A stretch of 64,000 bases of DNA from Hydractinia symbiolongicarpus. Taxonomy: Eukaryota > Cnidaria > Hydrozoa > Anthoathecata > Hydractiniidae. The notes under the pieces were generated by a model. It was not told where the DNA came from and did no database searches. It worked only from the letters and a program-made list of their open reading frames with translations. The stretch lies in NCBI RefSeq assembly GCF_029227915.1, contig NC_079883.1, positions 13,704,001 to 13,768,000 on the forward strand, in the 5' to 3' direction. Positions 9,981-21,871 of this stretch are shown in pieces. Every line of letters starts with the position of its first letter. Position 1 is the first letter of the stretch. Both the position numbers and the translations under genes were made by a program.

Positions 9981-12851
9981 CCTCTGTAAAAAGCATTGAA
10001 ACATATATTTTATTCTTGCTTAAAGGGGCTACGAACCAGTTAAAATGCTCACATTCCGTACATCCCGCGCACATATTAAAAATCTGGCAAACGCGTATTG
10101 CGCAATGAACAGACCAGCGGACTTTGCTCGCTGGTTCAATATTTTTCTCGAAAAGTACATTACGAAGAAATATTTCAGCAAGACTCATTCTGGATGAAAA
10201 CATGACCAAGGCTGGAGAAGATAAAAATTCTAGATATCTATATTTTCGCGTCTGTAAATTACATACATGCCGGAAGAATAACCAATTTTATTTTTCGTCG
10301 CCATCAGCTCGACGTTCGTGTAAGTCACTAAAGAATATCGTTTTTTCCTGACTGACTATTTAGGTACTTTGGATGAACTATTCATAGGTGCATTAAGTTC
10401 TTTTTATGAGTTCTGTAAATAATCGTAGCGCTGGCAATAGACAGAAAAACTTAGACACAAAGTTAAGTGCCGTAAAAAGCAAATTTTTTTTAGGAGGGTT
10501 TAAAATGGCTTAAAATAATGTTTGGCAAATTTTAAGGAATGCTACCTGGAATTCCTCTAAAACGCATTGAAATTTCATAAATTCTATATTTTTATTTTTT
10601 ACGTTCTTCTTTTTACAAAAAAATACCATTGTGAAAAAAATACTCCCCCGCTCTCTATACGCAATTGAGGTAGTGCATAGTGAATCATATGCAAGGAAGT
10701 GTTGCTTTAATCGCAAAAATTTTGATGCACTTACTACGTGCTTCTTGCTAGTTCCTAAAATGTTCGAGAAAAATGATTGATGATTAAGTTACCATAACTC
10801 CAAATGCTTTATTTCCGATTTCTGTGAACTAATCATCCATTACTAAGGAATTTAAGTAAATATAGATTAGAAAGATTTAAAAAAACCGAATCTCTTTGCC
10901 AACGTACTTTTTCAAACCAAAGTATTGCGACACACGGAAAATGCGGCATGCGTATTAGATCTTGCGTTAAAAAAACCTCAATAGCTCGATATTGGTCCAG
11001 TTAGCTACTTAAATGTGTTTTTATATTTAGACAAAGTTTATTAAAGTAATGTCTAGTGGTCTAAAATTGCTTTTTTCTTCAGCACTTACCTAACTAATAT
11101 TTTTACCAGACCTAATTTATAACATTGTGCGCTAGTTCTAAATATTATATTTGAAAAATCTATCTTGCTAATGAGCATTTAAATTGAATGTTGATCGGTC
11201 GATTTATTTTCAATATACTTGTCGGGAAATCGGTTGATCGATGTATGAGGATGACCAAATAAACAAATTACGAAAAGAATGACATAAGCGAAGTTGTCCA
11301 TATATGAAGTTAGCAGATATTAATAAGCAGAAGGATAAAACGTTTTGAAAAACGTGAGAGCTTGCATAAGCACATTGGATTTAGTAAAGGCTACATGGGA
11401 ATCAACAATGAAAAAGCTTTTAACTAAGAGAAGGAAACATTACCAAAAAATGTGAAAGTTCAACAAGATTCCCAAAGTAGTTCCTGCAGCTGCTAAAAGC
11501 GAATGAAGTTTTAAACCTACTTATTTTCTTAGGGTATTTGTTCCTTGGCATGTTGTCACATTATATCATTTCTACATAATGTAATATACCTGTGTATACC
11601 TGTCAGATGCCATGAATTAATATTTCTACAGTATTACCATCAGGAATAGCGTAAAAATCTATAAGGTGTTTTAAATCGGCACACAGAAGTATTTTTGAAA
11701 CGCATAGTTAAGATTGTAGCAAGTTAGGCTTGCAAATATCAGTTGTGTAGCAAATATCATTCACTTCTGTAGCTAGCTTGCCCGTAGATCAGTTTTGCTT
11801 CACTAAACCACTCTCCTCTTTTTACGATTTTCTGAAAATTTACGCATGTTAACTAGGTGCTCGGAAAGAAAACAAAAAAGTCCCACCCAAAGCGGCTTTT
11901 TCTGTCAGCATTCCCTTTGATAAAAAAAGGAAGAGTGGGCAAAAAAGAAAGTTAAACTGAGTCTCGCGCAAAAAATAATTAAAATTAAAGCTATTCGTTG
12001 TACTTTAAATATATGCAGTTTAATTTTGAAGGACTACATTACCACATGCTTTAAGCGGCCAGTCAAAATATTTTTTTATTAATTTCGGGCATTTAAACTG
12101 AAAATTACGTTAAAATTAGTACCGGTTGTATATACTAAGTCAACATGGAATTAGTTTTAAGCCGCATTAAAATGGTCGTCGCTTTTACATTAGTTTTTCA
12201 TATAGCAGATATGCAAATCTTTTAATGGTTTTACACACACAAAAAGCAATACGTTTATTTCGAGTAGATCTTGTTAACAAATTATCCGAAATAAACGGAA
12301 ATTCGGAAGAATAAGACTAGACTAATAACCGTAATAAAAAATATTTTTCTACCCTGAGATAACACTTCAAGTAAATGTTCCTTACTTCCACGTGTATTTT
12401 CTGCCGCCTGAAAAAGCATTTGCATTTGCTTAATTTGCCAATTGATGGTCAACTATGTAAGAGATTTTAAAATCTTGAAAACAAATTGTCACTAACCAGC
12501 TAACAGAATATATGACACACTCTGTATCCTAAACTTTTTTTGCGCGTGTGTGTTCTCGGAAATAAAGGTTAAGATACATTATGCGGATATCAATTTCCGC
12601 AAATTCGACCAAAGCGTGCAAATATTGTTATTATAAATCACATATATATTAAACATTAAAAGCAGTTAAAGATAAGGTGTTTTCCATGATTCCATGTGGA
12701 AAAAAACTTTGTGGTTATGGTTCCAGTAGTAGGCGGAGGTGTTATACGAACTATACGTAATATCAATTAAAACACCAATATAACTGGACAGATTAAAAAT
12801 GAATCACGACCTATCTGCTTCCTGTGTCTTTGCACCACAATCCGCCCACCG
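9981..12851. other. Gene-free stretch
   Basis: No open frame longer than about 99 codons and no recognisable domain. There is a small inverted repeat ACCAGCG/CGCTGGT near 10111-10136. No transposon ends, simple repeats or RNA gene were recognised in the rest. Confidence 0.5.
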
Positions 12852-12990
12852 TGGGCAAGTAACTAGGGTAATAAGACGGCAGTGGTATACTTCAACCTTT
12901 AATTTCGATTGTTGCTAGCTACTGCTACCGGTGATGAAATAATACGTAATTGCTAAAATGGTTTATATGAATGCAATTTGGAAACACTTT
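12852..12990 (+). repeat. Direct repeat flanking the Harbinger element, left copy
   Basis: This block shares ordered words with 14432-14550: GGCAAGTAACTAGG against GGCCAAGTAGCTAGG, AGTGGTATACTTCAACCTTT against AGTGGTATACTTTAACCTTT, AATTTCGAT against ATTTTCGAT, and TGCTAAAATGGTTTAT against CGTTAAAATGTTTTAT followed by GCAATTYGG. The Harbinger element lies between the copies. Terminal direct repeats of another element or a local duplication are both possible. Confidence 0.65.
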
Positions 12991-13216
12991 TGTCTGTTCT
13001 CCAGCCAAGCTTATTTGACAATAACAAATATATAACAAACGCCATATAGCTAATTTGTTATGCTAAATTGATTAAGAAAAAACAACAACTTTGAATACTC
13101 GATTAAAAACCAAATCGCGATGTTTTTTTTTTCACCCATTTTTATTTCAATTTAATTTAATTTTCCTTGTGTTAAAAAATAAAGCATTACAAATAATACC
13201 CTTTTGTTGTATGTAA

Positions 13217-14017
13217 AGCGCGGAGCAAACGAACGCAACATTTGATGCAACATCACCCAACAAATGTTGGACGATGTTGCACGATGTTGCGATTAAATGT
13301 TGCATATCGTTTGCCCACAACAGAAAAATCATGCAACATTTTTATTAAAATGAGAAATCAAAACATAAACAGTTGTCATTGTGTATAGTCAGCGCAGACG
13401 TTGTGTCGCAGCTCCGATGCTAGCTAGTTTTTGTTTTTCTAATTTTGTTCATTTCTCGACCTAACTGCGCTCTCAGACTAGTAATCTTCGCTTTAATAGA
13501 ACTAACAGAAGCACCGATTTGCTCTGCTATTTCTTTTATAGCAACATCTCTCTTGTCTCGATTTTTATAATCTTCAATAAACACATTCCATAAACACAGT
13601 CTTTCTTTGTATAATTCGATCAATATCCTTGTCTTTTCATCTGTCCAAACTTTATTATTCTCTTTTTTACTTTTTTAAAATCCGACGTTGCTGCTGCCAA
13701 GTCTTTTTTTTAAACAAAAAGCGCTCTCATAATCATTTTTCATGTTCTTGATGTATGATTTCTCAGAAATTTTTTAAAAGCAAGTGGTGTGAAAATTTAA
13801 ACAATAGCAGGATTAAATTAAACAAAGAAAATGTTGGATGAAGTAGCGCAACATTTTTGATTGAGTTCAAAAATGTTGGGTGAGCTCGCAACATCATCCA
13901 ACATCGTCCAACATCATACAACATGTTGCGTCTGAGTGGGCAAACGATCACAACATTGTTGCAACAACAAATATTGGATGATGTTGGATCAAATGTTGCG
14001 TTCGTTTGCCCCGCGCA
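13217..14017 (-). mobile_element. PIF/Harbinger-like DNA transposon, 801 bp, with TAA target duplication
   Basis: The ends are imperfect terminal inverted repeats: AGCGCGGAGCAAACGAACGC on the left and the complement of a GCGTTCGTTTGCCCCGCGC end on the right, extending through the ATGTTG-rich subterminal region. A TAA trinucleotide borders each side (13214-13216 and 14018-14020), the TWA-type 3-bp duplication typical of PIF/Harbinger elements. The interior holds a MADF/SANT-like coding fragment on the minus strand and no DDE transposase, so the element is non-autonomous. Many ATGTTGC/GCAACAT words, in both orientations, fill the 100-250 bp next to each end. Confidence 0.8.
13420..13665 (-). 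pseudogene. MADF/Myb-SANT-like DNA-binding protein fragment (Harbinger accessory protein)
   Basis: Read on the minus strand from about 13665, the frame begins KVWTDEKTRILIELYKERLC and continues LWNVFIEDYKNRDKRDVAIK, then EIAEQIGASVSSIKAKITSL and RAQLGREMNKIRKTKTS before a stop at 13420. The tryptophan followed by acidic and threonine residues, the LIELYKE-R-CLW-VF core, the DKR-AIKEIAE helix and the VKxKI-LR-Q end are characteristic of MADF domains. Harbinger elements carry such a protein to assist the transposase in binding DNA. No ATG lies upstream before a stop codon near 13708, and the protein ends soon after the domain, so the copy is probably truncated or was spliced. The domain match is from memory of the family pattern. 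Confidence 0.7.
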
Positions 14018-14431
14018 TAACAAAATGGTGTCCCTTCATCATACCTCATGATGTAAACACTGAAATAGATTCAAGCGCAGTGAATAAATAAATAAATCCA
14101 ATTTAATTTCAGTAAGTCTCAATTCAACTCAGCAAAAAATAGCACGAAATATTTTGTTCCCTAAACTCGAATTTTCAAAAATGTGTTTCCAATGAAAACT
14201 TTTTTTCCTAATAAAAGTGTAAAAAGTCACAAAATTTTAACACTCATTTCGTGCCCAACAAAAGTAATATCTAGTTAAGCATTATTTAAGCGACTAAATT
14301 AGAAAATTTTTTAGTCATTTTGATCATAAATGTTGCCAGATATAAAAAGAGATCGCACGACCTTATATTGGACTATACGTTCACTTAAAATAATATCATA
14401 ACCGACATAAAAAGAAAATATCGCCGCATAG

Positions 14432-14550
14432 AGTGGCCAAGTAGCTAGGTAAAAGGACAATAGTGGTATACTTTAACCTTTATTTTCGATAGTGTTGAAA
14501 AATGCGTAATCGTTAAAATGTTTTATCCGACTGCAATTCGGAAAAAAGTT
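14432..14550 (+). repeat. Direct repeat flanking the Harbinger element, right copy
   Basis: Partner of 12852-12990 in the same orientation, about 1.58 kb downstream. It is diverged, with many substitutions and a deletion relative to the left copy around the GCTAGCTACTGCTACC segment. The shared order of words (AAGTAGCTAGG, AGTGGTATACTTTAACCTTT, CGTTAAAATG) makes chance unlikely. Confidence 0.65.
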
Positions 14551-15582
14551 TTAAGAAGTTAACATTTAGTCATTTACAACTCTAAATATAAAGGCTGCCT
14601 TTACCCTGTCAGTTTTTTAAGATGAGGCGAGTCAACTTTAATGCGTTTGGAAACATACAACTTTTAACATACAACGAAAAATCAGTAACTTTACCATGAT
14701 TTGCAGCCAGAAGCCCTTTAAAGGGACCCTAACATCATTTTTTTACTGATGTAATAAGGCAAAGTTACACAAAATGATATTTTTTTTGCCGTGTGGACTT
14801 GATGATCATCATAACTTGACATTTTGGTAGTTCAATAACGACCGTTTAGCCGTGTTTATATTAAGACAAACTAACTGTCTGTACGTCTGAAAGATTGTTT
14901 TTTCCCACAGCACAAACACAGCACAAACCATCAGTCCATGCAATTTCCCTCTATTTTATATTTTATTCTATTTTCGTGCGACGAATCGATGCAAAAATTT
15001 GAAAAATTACGTCACCAGAATTAAAATGCCATCAACATAAACAATGGATGACATTTTGATCTAATGTTTCGTTATCGTTCTTTAATGCTTTTTGTACTGG
15101 GTTTATTTTTAAACATAACACGATATACATTACATCACGATTTTAAGACCGATTGGAACTATCTACTATACAAACTAACTTCAATATTTTATCTATTTCA
15201 ACGTCTTGGTATTCTATCTGTCATAGACTTACTATTACATCTTGTTATCTATGCAGCCGAACTAGTCGTAGAAAAGTATTGTCGGTAATCTTACAGAACC
15301 ATCACAAGTTCCCGGATTTCAAATATTTAAAATTCGTAAGAACTAAAAAGGATTATTAAGAAATATTAAGCAACTTTTGCACCTTCTAAAACTCTGGGAG
15401 TTTATGTAAGTTGTAGTGTATAAACTTTTGCTAACAGAAATTTTTTGCATTTCGCGAGAATAAACCTTCCCAGATGTACCATATAAAATATTTTGTAGAC
15501 ATAAAGTTTCACAAATTTTAAAAATTTTACAAGTCAATCACTGAAAGTTGATCTTTCAAGAAATAAACATAAAAACGTTTTT

Positions 15583-15600
15583 TATTATTATTATTATTAT
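15583..15600. repeat. (TTA)n microsatellite
   Basis: Six perfect TAT/ATT trinucleotide units. It is short and in non-coding sequence. Confidence 0.8.
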
Positions 15601-17935
15601 CTTAAACCATAAAATTAAAATTGGATAAATCATCTTTGCCAGATTTTTTTGATTTTTTTTATTATTTCTTGCGAATTTGTCTTCTTGAAAAATTTAGCGG
15701 CATAAACCTTGGACATAAATTAACGCGACCAAAAATCTGTCACGACATTTGTTTTCAAGAGAGAAAAATTTTGTCTGTGTATGAATTAAGTTTACTTTTA
15801 ATTTTGCTATGGCGGATTCAGTATCCTGGGCTAGCTTTTTCAAAACCAAAGTACGCGTAATCAAATCCTGTTTCATAAATGGTTTCACAAAAGACTTTGG
15901 AAGCCATTGGCATTTGTGATAGAGTCTTTAAATACTGTTTATGTATTGCTGTAATGTACCTGCAATTTGTCATATCTGCTATTTGGAGGTCTTACACAAC
16001 CGTGTTTGCTTCATTTAGTATGTTTGAAACGGGGTTAGTAAAACCATTTAACCATTTCCAATGATTTCTAGTTTGCTTTAAATTATTGAAAAGGAAAACC
16101 TGAAAGTGATGTTGAAGTTTTTAAAACACCTATTTAAACTTATACGTGTCGCAACAAAGTCGTTAAAATTTGTTATGGTGAGAAAAAATTTTACGCCCTT
16201 TTCAGTACGTACTCTTCAAAGCCTTATTGTTATTTAACGTTCAGTAAAGCAATTTTTTCAAACCAAACTTATGGTAAGTTGAATTAAGATTTAATTAGAA
16301 CTAAATTGAACATATTGGACATACCCAAATGTTAGATATTGCACTGTGAATAACTGAATCACGTACGGAAGAAATCAATCATTTTTAGAATTGGATTGTC
16401 ATCCGCATTGCATTGATAAGAAACATGACGCTGACATTAACCAAATGAATTAACCAGTTTCATATAGACAATCTCATTCATTTACTGCGCTTGTATCTAT
16501 TTCCATCACGAGGAAGGTGGAAAGAGCCCATTTCGACACGTGCAACAAAAAGGTGTTTTTTATTAGAATGCTGCATTTTTTTCTTCTTTAAATAACACAA
16601 GGAAAATTAAATTGAAACGAATATCAAAATGGAAGAAAATGACTTTAAATCGAGTATTTACAGTATTTTTTGTCCTTAAATAGTTCAATATAAACAAAAT
16701 AGCTATACGTATTCGTTGTAAATTTGTTGCTGTATAGGGTAAGCTTGACGTGAAAACAAATCAACAACCTTTAGCATACGAAATTTAACCATGTTCAATG
16801 CCAAACAAAAACCAAAAAACTTAAAAGTTAAAAAAGGCCAAATATTGACGTAGTTGTAAAATCGTAAACAACGGGGTGACTACTATGGACGGTAAGGCGG
16901 GCTATCGCCTGGAAGCAAAAAACTTGGGATTGATTTATTACGCCTAAAAAGGCGCGTATTCAATTGTACGTCTTTACCTTGTTCTTTTTCGCATGAACAT
17001 ATAGAGTATATGTATATTTACATTTATAAATTGCGTCAATTGAAAATGCCTCGCGTTCATGTCTTGATATGAAACACATGTTGATATTATACTAATTTTT
17101 TAATTACTTTGTTTATTAAGTAAGAAATATATTATTATGCTTCATTTGATCACCTTTGAAGTGGTATAAGTAATTATCAACTAATTAGACAAAGTCTCGT
17201 TACACTTGATGTATGTTGGTTGTAATTAATACCGTCTGTGCAAGTGATGGCTCCAGGGTTATCTGTTATCTTCTTTACTTGTGGCTTTCTATAACACGCT
17301 TCGCTTCGGTCTCCTTTATTTGCTAGGATGCTTAAATCTTTTGTGTTTTACAACTGGTATACGTGTCTGTACAACATAGTCGGATATACGTACAAAAACC
17401 GCTAATATGAATTAAAATCTACGGCATCTTACAACTGCGTACGTGGTTTATGTGCGGAACTAACACTTATTATTAATATATAATCTAACATACTCAACGG
17501 CAAACATTTTTTTCTTTCAAACTAACCAGAAAAACAGCATTAATCACTAATTTTTGTATTGTTTACCATTATTCAGAATAGCAAGACTATATCTTCTTTC
17601 ATTGTTAGTACAATGAAGGATTTAAAGTTTGTTCCCAGGAAAAAATATTGTCCTCTAATATCAATAAATATTTCCGGTAAAGAATGGCAAGTATTCGCTT
17701 TCCCTGTGTTACCTAAGGTCCGAAGTTCCTATTCACTTTTATCGAAACAGACGACCAGGAAACTTGGGTCCTCCTGCTCTTTTAGTCTTCTTTGCAAAAA
17801 ATGCAGATTCGCAAAACTGTTATATTTAATATCATTTATTTTATTATTTCTTTAGAATTAAAACACATGACATTGTGCCATTTTTAAGAAGTATTTTTGT
17901 TTCTACTTCTTGGAATACTTAAATTGGTAATAAAA

Positions 17936-18063
17936 TCTATCTTATAATACCCTTATACATCTGTCCGTCTGTCAAGCAAAATGGTACCGAAAGTAGTGAG
18001 ACGCACGCTATGCGTTTAAAAAGAACGGGCAAACCCGTTGATTCTCCACGGGCCACCGACTAG
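17936..18063 (+). mobile_element. Miniature Helitron, 128 bp
   Basis: It starts A|TCTATCTTATAATACCC and ends with a mutated hairpin (AACCCGTTGATTCTCCACGGG) followed by CACCGA, CTAG and T. The body has CTGTCCGTCTGTCAAGCAAAA followed by TGGTA, shared with the copies at 21756-21871 (minus) and 52399-52529. It is non-coding, and the hairpin mismatches suggest an older insertion. Confidence 0.75.
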
Positions 18064-20449
18064 TCCATGTAACTCTCTGTTGCTTCGAACAGCAAATAAC
18101 AATCACGAGCTCCTTCTGAATCTTGTTTTTACATGTCTATCGTGATAAATAGTGGTTATGTAAAGGAGAGAATAATATTTTTTAATTACAAATGGCTAAA
18201 GTTTCGTAGCGAAGACTTGCTAATATTGAATTCCTCGACATTGGAAAGAAAAACTGCATCATATGTAAGAAACAAACGACTTTTGTTTGATGCGCAATTG
18301 AAAAAATATTCAATAAAAATAAAAATGATTTATTATTGTTGCTAGGGTCAGAAGAAGAAGAAGAAACAGTTTAATAAACTTTGACATATTCACGAGCATG
18401 TCAGGAAGTGCTAATCGAAAAAAAATTTAGCAGGCTGAGCTCGGTATGTGTTTCAAAATGTATATACATTATTAATATAAGTTAACTACAGTAACGAATA
18501 ATGACGGAAGCAGTAAGGAATTAGTGTACACAACGTACATCACGTTCTTTTAGTCCTAAATTTAGAAAGAGCCAGGCTTGCCTGATATTCTATGATGAGT
18601 ACAAAACATAACGTCTATTATTATAAAAAGGGGCAATGATTAAAAATATAATACGATAATTAAAGTTCAAATTGTCCTTTGTCTGACTAATTTAGAAATT
18701 ACTGAATGTCGGGAAATCTAACATCCGCCACAAATCATCTCTAGATGAGATTCAAATTGGACAATGAGAATTTACTATAAGATAATTCGACCTCTACTCT
18801 TTCTACATCTATTAAACATTATAAACATTATAAAAATTGTTATTTGCAGTTTAGTTAGTTGATTCGCAATTTCAATAAATGACTATTTTAGAAAAAAAGA
18901 ATACATGATAAATTAGGGCTGAAGATAATTTCTGGTGTCCTTAAACTGCCTAAAAGTAAAAGTATTTTCACTAAAGCTTTTCGTGGTTGAAAATGTTCTA
19001 CGGGAATCTCTAAAACATGCCTAAACAAAAATAAAATCTTCTGCCTTCCTTTGCATTTTCCAAGCGATAATGCATTTAGAACAACAATTCCTCAGAGCCA
19101 TTAGAATAAAGGTTTTTATTTTACAGAGAATATACAAGGACATTTGCAGAGAATATGCAGTTTTTATATTAACAACAAGATTTTAACTTGTGGCGGAAAT
19201 TGCTGAGATTTGATTCAATTAATGCACAGAAGTGAGAGGAAATGATAAAATGTCAACAAAAACAACTTATCCTATCAAATTTCAATTTAATGTAATTAAT
19301 CACCTTGAATGCGTACATTTTTTATTCAGAATTATTTCCTCTCTCTAATTGCGTTAACTAGTTTTTATATTTGAAATAGGAGTTTAAGGTATATCTGATG
19401 CAAATATAATTAAAGGAAGAGATAAGGAAAATTGCAATCGGGAAGATTTAGCAAAGTGGATTGCATCTTTAATAAAATTAGTATCAAGATTGATTTAAAA
19501 AAAGTGAAAAGGGAATGTGAAGCCATTAATTTTCCACGTCTGGCGTCATTACAACTAATTTATTTTTCCTACCCAGTTTGTCCCTTTGCATATATTAAAG
19601 CCTAAGGATTAAAACAGATGATTGATTCACAAATTGAAGCTTGTATCCAGCGTTAAAATTATCCTGTCCTTAATTTTTCAAACAACCTTACCCCAAATTT
19701 AAGCCTAGCGAAGAGTAAATATCAGAAAACCAGAATCATATAGAAAAGATCTTTAGCGCATATTTGTTTCACACTTTTTTGCCTCATCTTTCCTAATGCT
19801 AATTTGAAGAAAAAACAATGGTTTTTATAGCATTAATCCACCTAAGCTAAATTGTGTTCGAACGATAGCTAAAAATAAGCTAACCATAGCTGCGACGAAC
19901 ATGTCTGTTGTCACTGGCTAGAAGAACAGTCGATAACATATGCGTTGTATGGATCTTCGTATTTAAATTTTGTAAAATTGACTCTTAATATTGCCTTTTG
20001 ACGGCGCATTAGTATTAGTATGACGCATTTTTAATACAAAATGTTTCTTTACATGACAATTTTATATTCTATCAAACGATTTTATTTGTAATATAACTGA
20101 TGTTATATGATAGACAACTAATTGGTTTGTTTCAATATCATTTAAGAACAGTGTTTTTTGTGCAAAAATACAAGCTTTTTAAGTTGACTTTATTTAGTTA
20201 TTGTAAGTAATAACTTGTGAAGATAATTTGTCTTTTTTGTAATGTCTTTTGAGATGTTTAAAAAACTGCAACGACGACGTCGTATTTGCAGTCGAATTGT
20301 AGGGTTTTCGTCATAATTAAAAGTCGAATTGTACAGATTGAACATTTGTTTGTTTTCTGTCGTTCCTACGCAACTACGACTAGTGGCCAGTCTGAAAAGA
20401 AATTTAAAAAATGTGCCCTACTTACGGATATAATCTGTAGTACCCAGGC
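18064..20449. other. Gene-free stretch
   Basis: No coding region, RNA gene or transposon end recognised. A short (GAA)n tract is present at about 18351-18365. The open frame at 18133-18345 has no recognisable feature. Confidence 0.5.
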
Positions 20450-20512
20450 ATAAAGTCGGGAATTATAATATACAAGTTGTTAACCTGTGGAAAAATCCAC
20501 GGATTCGACGGA
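20450..20512 (-). mobile_element. Degraded Helitron 3' end next to a 5' end
   Basis: On the minus strand the sequence reads TCCGTGGATTTTTCCACAGG, then TTAACAA, then CTTG (a mutated CTAG) and directly TATATTATAATTCCCG. That last word resembles the 5' start TCTATATTATAATACCCG of the 52399 copy. It appears to be a worn head-to-tail junction of two elements. The rest of either copy is not recognisable. Confidence 0.6.
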
Positions 20513-21755
20513 CTCAACAAATTAACTTCTTTGCCGGAAACCGAAATGACGTTTTAAGCAGCTATCTTGAACACACAAAATACGAGTATTATTTAGTGGA
20601 CATGCAATACAAATCATTAATGTTGGTGCATTAAGACAAACACTTTTTCGTCTTTCCGTCTACAGTCGTCATCTAATACAATGACCTTAATTTTTAATAA
20701 ACATACTTTTGTTATATTTTATGACGATTTTTATAAGAAGTTAAGAAGTATATGCAAGCGAGAAGTCGTGGGTTTAATTTTCACTCGATCCATCATCTTT
20801 GCAGCACTTGAAAAGCTAATGTGCAAGTGTACCTACACTAATACTCGCATTTAGATGCCAAATACCCGTCGTTAGAAGTTCTATGTATCGATAAATTTTA
20901 CAACATTAATAGGTGATTTTGCCACTTATTTTAAATATGCGCACGGTTTCACTGACTGGGGACTTATTTGAGTTAAAATTATATAGATACAATACGTAAG
21001 AAGTAAGTGGAACTGAGAAAACCTTTTGCAACTAGACCTCTTGCAAAGCTTTTTTGCATAACAGATGCTTTTACAACCACAAAACCTTATCAAACACGCA
21101 GGAACAGCGCGCCTGCATAATTTAATTATTGAAAAGTAATTAATAAAGATATTGGTTGAATAAATCTTGTTGGCTTTTTCATTTTTTTCTTTCTGGTAGG
21201 ATCACGTTTTCTCCGGATATGCAATATATAATTACTTCCACGTGTCTCTAACACAAATGTCCTTTAAACGACTGCCACCTTACCAACAGCTTTCGCAAAT
21301 TTGTATTTTTTTCTTCTTCTCGTTTATATGTGCAGTCATACGTAGCTATCATAAAACAGCATTGTTATAAAAACCGAGGCAAAGAAATAAAAAAGTAGAT
21401 GTTGCAATAAGGCCATCAGTTAGATGCTTAAATTTCTTTTCACAAACGTTACAATTCAATTGATAATTATTTTTAAGTCTGGGATTTTTTAATGATAATC
21501 AAATATTAATAGACCACTAATAGACGCCTTAGTAATTGATATCATCTTCTAGACATTTTTTGTTTGGATAAATCTGCTAAACAATGTGAATTGATTTTGG
21601 ATTATTGTAAGAGTCGCTTCGTGCAACTACTGGATAGCATGTTCGTAAATATAACACCAGGTATTTTATTGTATTTTAAAGTATTGTATTGCAAACTGCT
21701 TTGCTTTTTTGAACTGGCCAAGTTTTTGGTAAAATTCTCTTAAAGATTTACTAAA
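20513..21755. other. Gene-free stretch with a SINE fragment
   Basis: Apart from the SINE-like segment at 20755-20830, nothing is recognised. There are no open frames of note. Confidence 0.45.
20755..20830 (+). repeat. Fragment of a tRNA-derived SINE
   Basis: The segment CATCATCTTTGCAGCACTTG at 20791-20810, preceded by CGTGGGTTTAATTTTCAC and followed by AATGTGCA, matches the SINE at 61240-61345 (CATCATCTTTGTAGCACTTG, CGTGGGTTCAAGTCCTAC, AATGTGCA). The B-box position is strongly diverged and no A box is recognisable, so this is a 5'-truncated or decayed copy. Confidence 0.65.
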
Positions 21756-21871
21756 CTAGTCGTTAGCCCGTGGAAAAATCCACGGGTTCGCTCGTCCTTT
21801 TTATACTTGCGCAGCTAAGCTACCATTTTGCGTGACAGACGGAGAGACGTATACGGGTATTATAATACAGA
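21756..21871 (-). mobile_element. Miniature Helitron, 116 bp, complete ends
   Basis: Read on the minus strand: A|TCTGTATTATAATACCCGTA at the 5' end, the hairpin CCCGTGGATTTTTCCACGGG perfect, then CTAACGA, CTAG and T. Target bases A and T are both intact. It shares CTGTC-CGCAAAATGGTAGCTT and AGCTGCG with the 52399-52529 copy, so it belongs to the same subfamily in the opposite orientation. Confidence 0.85.

Larger units (their letters stand above)
14018..17935. other. Gene-free stretch
   Basis: Apart from the direct repeat at 14432-14550 and a TTA/ATT microsatellite at 15583-15600, nothing was recognised. Several open frames of 60-98 codons (for example 15064-15288 and 17559-17855) show hydrophobic or low-complexity translations with no domain. 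None has convincing splice signals, so they are left uncalled. Confidence 0.5.
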
